The notes: generated from the letters alone by a model not told the origin. A DNA stretch of 64,000 bases from Ailanthus altissimus (GCA_946807835.1 OX327702.1:15872001-15936000), one strand, 5' to 3'; positions 1 through 11,089 are shown, counted from the stretch's first letter. Made by a program: numbers and translations.

Positions 1-2001
1 GCATATGCAATTGTGTTTATTGCCTAACGTAGCGAAAATATAAATTTTGCAATAAACACAATAAATAAATATATTAATCACATTAATATATTAATAAGGT
101 TAAAGAACTCATCAAACGTGTAACATTATACACGTGTATATCTTGGAGTCCGCATAGAGACCAACTCATATGCAGTTCTAGTCACCAACACGGTGGGCTT
201 GGTGAGCTAGAACAGCACCCTGATATTCAGCCTGGGATGAACTCTTAATCTCCAAAATGACCGAAATTATTTTTCATCCTTTTCTCTAAAGGATAAGAAA
301 TGGAGATTTGAAGCAATTCATAATTGCTCTAATTGAAAGCATAGAGGAAAATGAAACAATTTCATTTTTCCTCTCCTCCCCCTCTTTTTGTTTCTCTTTT
401 TTCTTTCTTTTCTTTCTTCTCCATTTCTCTCTTCTCCCTCTCGGCCGCTTGGTCTTTTCAAAATGGTTCTCTTCTCTTTCTTTTACTATATATATATAAT
501 ATAATATAATATAAAATATAAATAATAATATATATAATATAAAAAGAGAGATATTTTTATTATTTAACTATTAAATAATCAAACTGAGAAATGACCATTT
601 TGCCCCTCATAAATAGTTACCAAGTTCACTCTCTAGTGAGTCCCACCAAATTTCACACTTGGATAAACTCAACTGAGAGTCCACAATATGCTACGTGTTA
701 TAATACAATTAGTAAATAACAATTATTAACTAATTATTGTATTTAACACTTAAATACAGATACGCACGTATTCCCGTGGTAATGCTGAATATTACTGGAT
801 TAAACAATTTAATCCTGCACGCTGCCCCAGTACAAAACGAGTACACTCCATATTGCGGGACTCCCCAGGTCCTACGCCCGATTCGTCAAATGAAACTATT
901 CCATGAGTCCGTGAGCAATGCCCCACGCACATGTCACAAATATACAAATCAGCGCGTTGAACCATACAAGCTGAGGTTACAACGCATACGTATAGTCCTT
1001 CTGTCATGATATCTTAGATGTGCGGGGATATAGATTATCACCGTCAAATCCCCTTGTGCTCATCTATATCTTATCTCCAGACCTGTATCTCACTGAATAA
1101 TATGTGCAAACGCCTTTGCCATATTGTTCTACCCTGGCAGAACTCTTTCCCAGGATTGATACTTGTGGCCACAAGATTTTCTGAGATACAATCTCGAAGC
1201 ATATGGATATCAAACTCCCTATAAGAGTTGACGAATTTCGTATCTGTACGCACCGAACTCCATAAGCATCGGACCATACCCAACAACACCCAACGGTCAC
1301 ACCATGAAAGGTCAGTGATATGCGTGGAACCAAAGTATGATGGATCACTTACAAGCCCACCGTGGCACTCAGGTTAAAGGACCACGTATACTACTCAACT
1401 CGAGAGGACCCTTCGTTGACGGCTTATATAAGATGTCTATCGGAGGCCCTCGTGAGTCTGTCCTATATTCAGTCATAACTGGATACCCATATGTCAATAC
1501 GAGCTCCAAACTCACAGTCGATTAGAAACGACCATCTATACCTGATAGGTATGACATATGCTGATCTATATATATAAGGGTATCCACCGACAGACCCGCA
1601 CGGCAGAAATAGATCAGGGATATTTATTCGAGAACATACTTCCACAACTTGTATTTTCTAGCACCCGATTGCAACTCTTACAACTATGCAGTTACTTGTA
1701 TATTCCTAGGTCTATGTCCCATTATAGACAAGGCTCCAACCCTTGGATCTGCTGAGTATTATAACCAACTAACACTTAGCTGTGCTAGCATTTAGCAATT
1801 ATATCTCTCAGCGTGGCTAACTATGAGCCCTTATCTAAACTCTTTAGATCTAATCTGAACTCCTTCAGATCTACAATGTCTGTAATATTACATGTATAAT
1901 ACCATATAAATTGGTATTAGTGATTTAATGAAAATGTACACTTGTATAAATACACAAGTATATGTACATTCAGGGATGGCACGTAAGCACCGACCTTAAC
2001 A
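1..2001 (-). repeat. Cop1 LTR, reverse orientation, left end outside window
   Basis: Read on the minus strand this is a long Ty1/copia LTR. It ends on the plus strand at CTTAACA (2001), the reverse of the LTR start seen elsewhere as TGTTGG plus GTGCTTACGTGCC. It holds the same ordered blocks as the other Cop1 LTRs: the TGGTCTGACCGC block, the GGGACAAAG block and the stretch of short AGAG-loop inverted repeats. A pyrimidine-rich tract near 355-480 is followed by an AT-rich tract near 490-560. It interrupts a plus-strand LTR of the same family, which resumes at 2002. Short ORFs here are not genes. Confidence 0.85.
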
Positions 2002-2861
2002 TTTAGTTAGGACTGAGTACTGTACAAACGCATGAGGACCCCAATAGACATCCTATGTTAGCGTCAATGGAAGGTCCTGTCGAGTTGAGTAGTATATGTG
2101 GTCCTCTAACTTAAGCACTATGGTGGGCTTGTGAGTGATCCATCATACTTTAGTTTCACACATGTCAGAGACCTTTCATGGTCTGACCGCTGGGTGTCAC
2201 TAGGTATGGTCCGATGTGTTATGGAGTCCGGTGTGTGCAGATATAGGATCCATCAGCTCTTATAGGTAGTGATTTATCCAGATGCTTCAAGATAGTATCT
2301 CAAGAAATTCTTATGGCCATAAGCAGTAAACCCGGAAAAAGAGTTTCCGCAGGGTTAAACAATATGGTAAAGAGTTTGCTTATATCGTTTAGTGAGATAC
2401 CATTCTGGAAATAGGTTTATGGATGAGTACATGGGAATTTGACAGTATTGATCTATATCCCCGCACATCCAAGATATATATGATGGAAGGACTATACGTA
2501 TGTGTGTAATCTCAACTTGTATGGTTCAATGCGCTAATTTGTAATATCAGTGATGCGTGTATGGAGCATTGCTCACGGACCTATGGAATAGTTCTATTTA
2601 ACGAATTGGGTGTGCACCTAGAGAGTCCCGCGATATAGAGTGTACTCGTCGTGAACTGGGGCAGAGTACTAGATTAAATTGTTTAATCTAATAATATTCA
2701 GCACTACCATAAGAATGCGTGTGTGTCCGTATTTAAGTGTTAAATACAATAATTAGTCAATAATTGTTATTCATTAATTGTATAATGACGCATGGCACAT
2801 TGTGGACCCTCGGTTGAGCTTACCAAAGTGTGAAATTTGGTGGGACCCGCTAAAGGGTAAC
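2002..2861 (+). repeat. Cop1 LTR fragment (left part of a split solo LTR)
   Basis: Central part of a plus-strand Cop1 LTR, starting in the block that precedes GACTGAGTACTG and running to the GGGACCCGCTAAAGGGTAAC block. It is cut on the left by the reverse LTR at 1-2001 and on the right by the whole Cop1-A element. The same LTR resumes at 10424 with TAACTTGGTAAT and ends at 11089, so 2002-2861 and 10424-11089 are one LTR. Confidence 0.8.
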
Positions 2862-5049
2862 TGTTGGAGCTGGTGCTCACGTGCCATTCCAATATTGTAT
2901 GAATATTAATTGTTAATATTTATACAATAAACATTTCGAATAAAGATTGTTAATATCATATTAATATGGTATAATGCTTGTAACATTACAGACATTGTTT
3001 GATCTGAAAGAGTTCAGATCTGGTCTAAAGGAGTTTAGATCAGAACTAATAGTTAGCAAAGCTGAGAGTTATAAATGCTAAAAGTTAGCACTGTTAAGAG
3101 TTAGCAGGTTATAAGAGTCAGCGAGGTCTAAAGAGTTAGAACCTTGTCTATAATGGGACAAAGACCTGAGAGTATACTTGTAATGATATAGTTGCAAAGA
3201 GTTGCAATAGGTGTTAAGAAATATCATTATGTAAGTATGTCTCAAAGATAATGTTCCTGATCTATAATCACTAATGCGGGTCTATCGGTGATTCACTATA
3301 TATAGATTAGTGTATGTCTATATCTGACTGGTTCAGATGGTTGTTCTTAGCTGACCATGAGCTTAGAGCTTGTATAGGCATGCGGGTATCCAGTCAGGAC
3401 TGGATACTGAACAGACTTATGAGGACCCCAATAGATATCCTATGACACCGTCAAAGGAAGGTCCTCTCGAGTTGAGTAGTATTCGTGGTCCTTTGACCTG
3501 AGCGCCACGGTGGTCTTGTGAGTGATCCATCATGCTTTGGTTCCACATATGTCAGAGACCTTTCATGGTCTGACCGCTATGTGTCGCTAGGTATGGTCCG
3601 ATGCTCATGGAGTCCGGTGTGCGTAGATACGGGATCCGTCAGCTTACGTAGGTAAGTTGTATATCCGATGCTCCGAGATTGTATTTCATAAAGTCTTGTG
3701 GCCACAAGCATAAACCCGGGAAAAGAGTTTCCCACAGGGTTAAACAATATAGCAAAAGTGTTTGCGTATATTGTTTATCGAGATACGAATCTGGAGATAA
3801 GATTATGGATGAGCAAATAGGGATTTGACGGTGCTGATCTATATCCCTGCACATCCAGGATATAAATGATGGAAGGATTATACGTATACGTTATGACCTC
3901 AACTTGTATGGTCTGACACGCTGATTTGTAATATTCGTAACGTGTGCGTGGGGCATCGATTACGGATTAATGGAACAGTTCCATTTGACAAATCGGGTGT
4001 AGACCTAGAGAGTCCCAATATGAAATGTACTCTTTGAGCACTTGGGCAGTGTACCGTATTGAATTGTTCAATACAGTATAATTCAGCAATTACTAAGGTT
4101 ACGTTAACTAAAGTATGTGGTTAAATTGGTGGGACCCACTTTAGGTTAACTTGGTAACCGAGTAAGGATATAATAGTAATTTCACTTTATGATTATTTAA
4201 TTGTTAAATAATTAAAATAAATATTTATTTATTTAATTGTTAAATAAATTAATTTAACATAACTAAGGTTAAAAGTTAACCAAGTGGTTAAGTTAAGTTA
4301 ACCTTACTTAAAGGTTAAGTAAAGGTTAACCTAACCATGGTTAAGTTAGTTAACTATGGTTAAATTAATTAAATATTTATTAACTTAAAGGTTAAGTTAA
4401 AATAATCTAACTAAGGTTAAATGTTAACTAAGGTTAGGTTAAGCCAAATGAAATGCAAATGAAATTCAAATTAGTTTGGAATTAATTCATTTGTATATAA
4501 AGTGAAATGAAATTGAAATTCAAAATAGATTTAGTTTTTTAGGTTTTGCATTTTGGGAGCCAATTCAATTTGAGAAATTGAAATTGTTTGTTTTGTGTTT
4601 TAAGTGTTAGAACAACAAAACAAATTGAATTAATGGCTACTAAATGTAATAACTAAAAACAAGATTTGTTTTATTTATTCAAGAGTTGAATAAAAGGAAA
4701 AACAAATTTAATTAAGTTAAATTGTTTAACTTTGAAAAATGTTTAAGAGTTAAACATATATGCTGGATTAAGATGCTGCCATTCTAGACAATCAAACCCA
4801 CCCTTGTTGATTGCTAGAATTGATCAAAGATTCATTTCATGGTGGACTTCAAAGAAAATTAATCCAAAGGCTTCATTGGTGATATTCTCAATCTCGAATT
4901 TCAGTTTAATCAAATGTTATTTTCTGTGTTCATTATATGTAATCTTCCGCTGTGCACATGTATGTATGAGATATGTATATTGTTTGTATGATGAACATAA
5001 CCCACATGCAAGAACCCTAAGTAAATTCGCCCAACCATATAACCCAACA
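2862..5049 (+). repeat. Cop1-A 5' LTR
   Basis: A 2188-bp LTR with termini TGTTGG...CCAACA (last CA at 5048-5049), followed two bases later by a Met-tRNA PBS. It contains short AGAG-loop inverted repeats (3001-3207), a central block shared by all Cop1 LTRs, then a variable AT-rich part (about 4130-4800) with many diverged copies of GGTTAAGTTAA-like words. An uninterrupted 118-codon frame at 4804-5157 lies wholly in the LTR end and leader; I see no domain in it and treat it as chance. Confidence 0.9.
3001..3207 (+). other. Cluster of short hairpins with AGAG-type loops in the LTR
   Basis: Five short inverted repeats with a purine loop follow one another: GATCTGAA-AGAG-TTCAGATC (3001-3020), GGTCTAAA-GGAG-TTTAGATC (3022-3041, one G.T), TGCTAA-AAG-TTAGCA (3076-3090), TCTAA-AGAG-TTAGA (3127-3140) and TTGCAA-AGAG-TTGCAA (3192-3207). 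Counterparts occur in other Cop1 LTRs, for example near 24925, 35958 and 44070. Function unknown; they could be transcriptional elements or RNA structures. Confidence 0.6.
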
Positions 5050-5051
5050 AT

Positions 5052-5063
5052 TGGTATCAGAGC
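5052..5063 (+). promoter_or_regulatory. Primer binding site (initiator Met tRNA)
   Basis: TGGTATCAGAGC, the standard plant Ty1/copia PBS complementary to the 3' end of initiator-Met tRNA, two bases downstream of the LTR end. Here it is unmutated. It fixes the 5' LTR boundary and the orientation. Confidence 0.95.
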
Positions 5064-5169
5064 AATTTGTGTTGTTATGGGTGATTTTTTAGTGTTAGCT
5101 AAGTGTTGGCTAAATTGTAGGACAAGTTCCGGGGCTGTTGGGGTGCATTTTAAGTGTTAAAAATGCAAA

Positions 5170-5300
5170 CCAGTGAAAAACAGCACCTGGAACGCTGCAG
5201 CGCTAAGGTCCAGCGCGGCAGCGTTCATAAGAACGCGGGAGCGCTGAGCGTATGACGCCCCAGCGCTGAAGTACCGCAGCGTGGGGGTTTATGAGATGTA
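5170..5300 (+). repeat. GC-rich island in the Cop1-A leader
   Basis: A short GC-rich stretch with repeated GCAGCGC, GCGCGGCAGCG and CCCCAGCGCTG words in an otherwise AT-rich leader. Similar islands occur at the matching place in Cop1-C (about 29885-30085) and Cop1-D (about 46385-46545), and also in LTRs of unrelated families. No ORF or known motif. Confidence 0.6.
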
Positions 5301-5581
5301 ATGATAAGGGTTATTAGTTTACATGATAAACCAAGAAAATAATATTTTTATTATTTTATTTATTTTTGTAACCACAATGGGGGCCCCACTGGTGGGGGTT
5401 AGTTGTGCTTGTACAGAAATGAATAATTGATTGAGAATAACCTCTCATGTGATGAGCGCATATAATATGAAAGCCTGTAATTAAAATCTCTCTTAATTAG
5501 ATTGAAATTTATTATATTATGTGATAATATTTTAAATGGTCCGTCTTGTCAATACGGTGTGAGATGGGTCACTATGGTCTT

Positions 5582-5880
5582 TCCCAATATTGCTTTAGCG
5601 TGAGGGATTTGGTCGGTGTGACTTGGTCTAATGCCGGTAAAACATAAGATGAATCAAATATATGCGAACATATTATCCAATATTGCTTTAGCGTGAGGAT
5701 AGTGTCAGTAACATATATTTGAGCATTGATGAGTTAATCTGAAATACAGTTACCCAATATTGCTTTAGCGTGAGGGTAATGTGTATTTAGGATCAGTAGT
5801 AAGAGTTGTATGAGATACAATTGACAAGAGTTGTCTACCTGTTGGATTTATAAAGGCCAATATTGCTTTAGCGTGAGGCT
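5582..5880 (+). other. Array of four leader hairpins with constant 18-nt loop (Cop1-A)
   Basis: Four copies of the 18-mer AATATTGCTTTAGCGTGA (5586-5603, 5679-5696, 5756-5773, 5859-5876) are each flanked by different but complementary stems: TCCC/GGGA; ATTATCC/GGATAGT with one U.G; GTTACCC/GGGTAAT with one G.U; GGCC/GGCT with one G.U. The array lies between PBS and gag. The same four positions are hairpins in Cop1-C and Cop1-D. Probably an RNA structure of the genomic transcript; role (packaging, dimerisation, translation) unknown. Confidence 0.75.
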
Positions 5881-6081
5881 GGAGTAAAACCCCAATGGGA
5901 TCCACTTCCCTCTGTATAGTTTAAAATATTATACTATCTTATCCCGTTTGAGAGATTAAAGGGATTAAGTAAAGCAGTGGGAGGGCGTTTTTAGATTAAA
6001 AAATGTATAACAGTTATACCCATGATCTAAAACGTAATTTATTAACAATAAGAAATGTTCTGCTACGCATCTCCTATTTTG

Positions 6082-6160
6082 TCTTATAGAGATAAGATGA
6101 TTATCTTATAGAGATAAGATACTTGTCTTATAGAGATAAGATTGTCTTATAGAGATAAGA
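6082..6160 (+). repeat. Four tandem hairpins abutting the gag start
   Basis: TCTTAT-AGAG-ATAAGA is present four times (6082-6097, 6104-6119, 6126-6141, 6145-6160). The last A of the fourth copy is the A of the presumed gag ATG. Cop1-C has two diverged copies at the matching place (about 32458-32492), and Cop1-D only a short TCTT/AAGA remnant at about 47408. This looks like an expansion of a hairpin just upstream of the start codon. Confidence 0.7.
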
Positions 6161-9100
6161 TGAGTACGAGCAATCCGTTACTAATCTTGAACAAATACCA
6201 ATAACTATAGGGTACTGAATAAAATATGTAAGACTTGCATATGAATCTAAGAATAGTTTTAGATTCAATAATATTTGATATTACTAAACCACATATAGAG
6301 AAAAGTCATAATGGAAAGTGTTTCCACCGTGAAAAGGTTTGAAATAGTAAATGTTACTATTCATCGCACCTTCATTTAAGAAAGATTGACTCATTAGATA
6401 TCTGTTTGACCAAACATTAACATTTCATTAGCATTTGATGTTAACTCTGCAAGGGTATGAGATACCGCTTGTTATTATCATATCTGCAAGATGTTGCATG
6501 ATTTGAGTAATGCTTGATTACTAAGAAATGAGAAGTTCAGCTTCACGTAGGTAATAGAGATTTCCTGAACCTGGAAGCCGTTAAGACTTCACAGTCACTT
6601 CTTATTTCTAGTAACAGCATTAATGTTGTATAATTACTATTACGTGCCAAACATTATTAGGTAAATCATATCACTCCCTGTAGTTGACAGAGAGGGTTAT
6701 CATAAAAATATTGGAAATAGTTCCTTGTGATAATGATACTGATTTACTAATTGAATGTCAGTTAATGAATGGCCGTTATATCTTATATACAACAGGAAAT
6801 GTTATAAGTGTAGAGGTGAACAGAATATATAGTATTTCAGCAACTTAAATAATAATGAATAGTGGTATATATAAGATTAGGTCATGTAGTCGTGAGACGA
6901 CTATCCTAACTGGTTAAGGATGGTCAGATATTTGATCTGACTATAATACATTGACTAGTTTATGAATTATGAATTCAAAAGAATATGGCCGAATCTTTAT
7001 GTAGGTGTAAGACGCCAAGCCACTGGTTTATTGGATCAGGTACATATAGATGTATTTAGTCCAATAAATCTTACTGTTATAAATGATTTCGATACTTCAT
7101 TGTCTTTATAGTGAGTGTCGCTATATAGACATGTGTTTCTGGGAAACGCAGGTCAGAATAATTTCGAAGTGTTCAAAATGTTCTGACAATGAAAGTAAAG
7201 AAATAAACCCTTATGTATATTGAGTGCTTTTGATTAGATCGAAGTAATTTATACATAATCAGTAAATTCACAAATTATTTAAAGAGAATATGATTCTCTC
7301 TCAGTATAGTCCTCCAGATACTCCTCAACATAAAGATGTTTAGGAAATAAGGAATCGGACTATATTAGATACAGTCTGATTGATATTGAGAATCGCTGAT
7401 CTTCTAAAAATATCTATGAGGTTATATTTTAACATCTGCTACTCACTTATTAAATAATTCCATAATCGTTCCTACTACTTTATATGAGATATAGACTAAA
7501 TAGGAAACGAGTCTTAAGTATGTTAAGAATTAGTGTTATTCTGTTTTCATAAGAGTTATGCAACAGAATAAACTTGTATCCAACGGTACAAGTATTGGTT
7601 CATTTTGTATCCCAAGTGTATAATGGGATACCAATTCTATAATTCAGATGAACGAAATATATTCGTTTCTCATGATGTCACATTCCTAGAGAAAGTGTTT
7701 CTCATGGATTGTGGAGATTATAGAAAGATTGAACTTGATGAAGTCAATCTAAATATTGATGAACCAACGATGGAATTTTAATTTTAAATGAGTGAAATAC
7801 CTTTAACACACAATGGTCATAGGTCCAAAAGGATATCAAGGCCATCATTTAGGTATGTTTGATACTTGAATGTACCCTTGATATTTTCTTAGTTGAAGAA
7901 ATGGATCCTTTAACTTATGGAGAGACGATGTTTGACATCGATTCGGAAAAATAAAAGGATATCATAAAATTTGAAGTTGACTCAACGCATGACAATTAAG
8001 TCTAGGACTTAGTTGAGCTTCCTGTAGAAATTGTTTCTATCAGCAGTAAATCAGTTTACGCAGTGGAAGCAGTGAGGGCCCTATCTGAAGGAATGGTCCT
8101 TCATGGCCTGACTGATGTTGAAAGGTTACACTCAGAGATCTAGGATCAATAATGAGGAAACCTTTTTCATCAGTAAACATACCAAAGTCAATTTGGATTT
8201 TGTTGGTTATTGTTGTATATTATGATTATGGGACTGGCTAATGGATGTAAATAAGCTGTTCTGGGAAGTATATCTCCAACAAGAGATATGCAGAGAACAA
8301 CTTGATGTCTTTGCATCCAAGCCTAACTTCTAATATAATGTGCAAATTGAGGAAGTCCATTTATGGACTTAAGTAGATTTTTCCAAAGTTGGAATCTTTG
8401 TTTATATGATGAAATCAGAAAGTCTGGTCTTATCAGGAATAAAGAGGAAGCGTGTGTGTTCAGAAAGGGCAGTGGGAGTATAATTATCTTTTTAGTTCTC
8501 TAAAGTGGAAAATATATACTCAATATTGGAAACGATGAATGGAGTATAGCAAGTAAATCAGATAAGTGTTATCTGTGTAAAGAACTTCTTCATAAAAGAT
8601 TTGAGAGAGACTTCCTATATACTAGGTATAAAGCTTTATGGAGATATAGCTAGGAAGCTAATAAGACTCTCTCAAACTTCGTATATAGAATAAGTCCAAG
8701 AAAAGGTACAACTTCATTGACTGTGAGACAGTTAAAGTCCCTTTTAGAAGTGGCATTCATCTTTCTTAGAGGAAGTGTCCTCGGGAAGAAGATGAGAGAG
8801 TTAGAGTGTCTAACATCTCAGATGCATTAGCTAGAAATAAATTAATGCATACCGTCTAATGTACGAAATCTGGATTTAGATGGTTGTAAGTGTTACAAGC
8901 TGGTATCTGTTAAATCTAGATCATGACCATTAAATGGTTGTGAAACATATCAATATATACTTGAGAAGTATATAGGATAAGTTTATAAAATATGAAGAAA
9001 GTTTCTTACAAAAGAAGGGATACACATTCAGACTTACGTCTGAACTGAATGGTAGAAAGTCTACATCTAGTTATGTATTTCTCTTTATCAGTACCGGAGC

Positions 9101-9492
9101 TAGTTAAATGTGTGTTAGTAAAAGTCCACAGGTAATTCTGCCTTGGAGGTAGAATATGTTGCGGCTTGAGAAGTCAGCAAAGAAAGTACTATGGATATTC
9201 AAAATTAATTGCAGAGCTTTGAATAGTTCCAAGCTCAGTGGATCATATCCCACTATATTGCAAAATAACGGTAATTGCTTAAGCCGAGAAGCCATAAGGC
9301 ACACCAGTATTCTAATCATGTGAACTCTGAAAATCACATAATTAGAAAGTTCTTGGCAGCAAGAGTTGTAATAAAATCTAGGGAATAATCCTTAGATGTA
9401 GCGAACCCCCCTAAGGCTAAACTCCTATAGTGTTTGAGAAACACGTGGAGTGTATTGGTATGAGATACCAGTACGTATGGCACTGAAGCAAT
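6160..9492 (+). pseudogene. Cop1-A gag-pol remnants
   Basis: Gag starts at ATG 6160 with a short readable N-terminus (MSTSNPLL, close to the Cop1-D start MASSNSLV), then a stop. Most of gag is lost. Downstream pieces align by eye with Cop1-D: the protease-to-pre-integrase linker (about 6480-6660), GAG-pre-integrase and integrase (about 6880-7800), reverse transcriptase (about 8330-8640, with the KLRKSIYGLK stretch) and RNase H (about 9040-9400). Stops and indels occur every few dozen codons. No catalytic triad is readable. An old, dead polyprotein gene. Confidence 0.75.
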
Positions 9493-10423
9493 AACCTCTA
9501 AAGGCCTATAAGGCCTCCATGGAGATGGGGGCGGGGGTTCGATTCCTTGGGGGTGCAGGTAACCTGCGGAGGATATGTGGGTGTGCTAGTGGCTCTGAGG
9601 TGTCACCCAGCTAGTGGACCAAAGAGTTGGTGGACCCCACATACTCCTAACAAAAAGGCCGGCCTTTTTGTTAGGAGTATGTGGGGTCCACCAACTCTTT
9701 GGTCCACTAGCTGGGTGACACCTCAGAGCCACTAGCACACCCACATATCCTCCGCAGGTAACCTGCACCCCCAAGGAATCGAACCCCCGCCCCCATCTCC
9801 ATGGAGGCCTTATAGGCCTTTAGAGGTTCGTCCTTGTACCCATTGGGCTGGCCAGCTCAATGGGTACAAGGACGAACCTCTAAAGGCCTATAAGGCCTCC
9901 ATGGAGATGGGGGCGGGGGTTCGATTCCTTGGGGGCGCAGGTAACCTGCGGATTGTGTGCTGGGGCGCCAGTAGGTGCTGAGGTGTCAGCCACTGGTTGG
10001 GTACCAAAGCGTTGGTGGGCCCTACACACTCTAACAAAAAAGGCCGGCCTTTTTGTTAGAGTGTGTGGGGCCCACCAACGCTTTGGTACCCAACCAGTGG
10101 CTGACACCTCAGCACCAACTGGCGCCCCAGCACACAATCCGCAGGTAACCTGCACCCCCAAGGAATCGAACCCCCGCCTCCATCTCCATGGAGGCCTTAT
10201 AGGCCTTTAGAGGTTCGTCCTTGTACCCATTGAGCTGGCCAGCCCAATGGGTACAAGGACGAACCTCTAAAGGCCTATAAGGCCTCCATGGAGATGGAGG
10301 CGGGGGTTCGATTCCTTGGGGGTGCAGGTTACCTGCGGATTGTGTGCTGGGGCGCCAGTTGGTGCTGAGGTGTCAGCCACTGGTTGGGTACCAAAGCGTT
10401 GGTGGGCCCCACACACTCTAACA
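9493..10423. repeat. Palindromic array with pol III box motifs
   Basis: Three nested palindromes in a row. 9493-9828 is an exact inverted repeat with 168-bp arms centred on GGCC/GGCC at 9660/9661. A 46-bp near-palindromic linker (9829-9874, centre CTGGCCAG) joins it to a second inverted repeat (9875-10215, centre near 10045, few mismatches). A second linker (10216-10261) leads into a half arm (10262-10423). Each arm carries the exact B-box GGTTCGATTCC: 9536, 9918 and 10315 on plus, 9775 and 10162 on minus. Each linker carries an A-box-like CAGCYCAATGGG. It could be a SINE-derived inverted array or a fold-back MITE; not recognised as a named family. Confidence 0.75.
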
Positions 10424-11089
10424 GTAACTTGGTAATTATTCATGAAGAAAAAATGGTTATTTCACACAATGATTATTTAATTGTTAAATAATCAAAATAT
10501 CTCATTTAAATATATTATTTTATAATATTATATATATATATATTAATGCATGATAGTCATCATGCATTTATCTATATAATATTAATTTTATTATTATTAT
10601 TGCCTTAAGTGGCTAAATATTATTATTTTAATATATAATATTATTAGTTTAATATAATGAGATATATATGTGTGTTTAATGGGAAATGAGTAAGGAAAAG
10701 GGATTTCGCAATTGTTGCATCTCATCCTTTTTATTTCCATTTTGTTTCCTTTTAAAGAAAAGGAAAAATACACATAGCTAGCCATTTTTAGGTTTAATTG
10801 TTAAACCTAGTACTGGATTAGAGGATCCGTTGTTCTACCTCACCAAGCCCACCAAGTTGGTGACTAGAGCTACCTACGAGTAAGACTTTCCCCATATTCA
10901 CATGTAAAACGTTATAAGTTCTGGTGATTTCTTAACTTTATTTTTGATATATTAATTTGATTAATACATGTTTCTTGTGTTAATTGTATGTTTTAAATAT
11001 TTCGTTGCACCAAATATGTATAAGATACGTATTTTATACAATGAACACTATTGCACATGCATACACCTATGTATATTTGATCCCCAACA
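10424..11089 (+). repeat. Cop1 LTR fragment (right part of the split solo LTR)
   Basis: Starts with the target-site copy GTAAC (10424-10428) and continues the LTR interrupted at 2861. It includes an AT-rich stretch (10480-10660) and ends GATCCCCAACA at 11089. It is followed directly by reverse-transcriptase sequence (GTAATCAGAGG), so this LTR landed inside the RT region of Cop1-B. A candidate right-hand TSD is GTAAT, 11090-11094. Confidence 0.8.

Larger units (their letters stand above)
2862..10423 (+). mobile_element. Cop1-A, decayed Ty1/copia retrotransposon with TSD
   Basis: The element starts with TGTTGGAGC at 2862. It has a 5' LTR, a Met-tRNA PBS, a structured leader, a degraded gag-pol and a palindromic array where the 3' LTR should be. 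The five bases before it (GTAAC, 2857-2861) recur right after it (10424-10428), and the interrupted host LTR reads through cleanly if the element is removed. This supports a single insertion unit of about 7.6 kb. The PPT and the whole 3' LTR are missing. The short ORFs inside are fragments. Confidence 0.8.

Noticed and set aside
4130..4450. Telomere-like or satellite array of GGTTAA words
   Set aside because: The GGTTAAGTTAA words are irregular in length and spacing, with no fixed period. They look like local slippage in an AT-rich LTR part.
4804..5160. 118-codon ORF with a methionine start
   Set aside because: It spans the LTR end and the PBS of Cop1-A. No domain, and the homologous stretches of Cop1-C and Cop1-D are not open.
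5583..5880. CRISPR-like array (24-nt repeats with unique spacers)
   Set aside because: The repeats lie in a plant retrotransposon leader, spacer lengths differ, there are no cas genes, and the repeats are better explained as hairpins.
9845..9930. A tRNA gene
   Set aside because: A- and B-box matches exist, but no acceptor stem, anticodon arm or cloverleaf can be formed; at most tRNA-derived repeat sequence.
9547..10210. Pairs of identical 62- and 93-codon ORFs on both strands
   Set aside because: They are identical because the DNA is palindromic. They contain no domain, and the sequence carries pol III type motifs instead.
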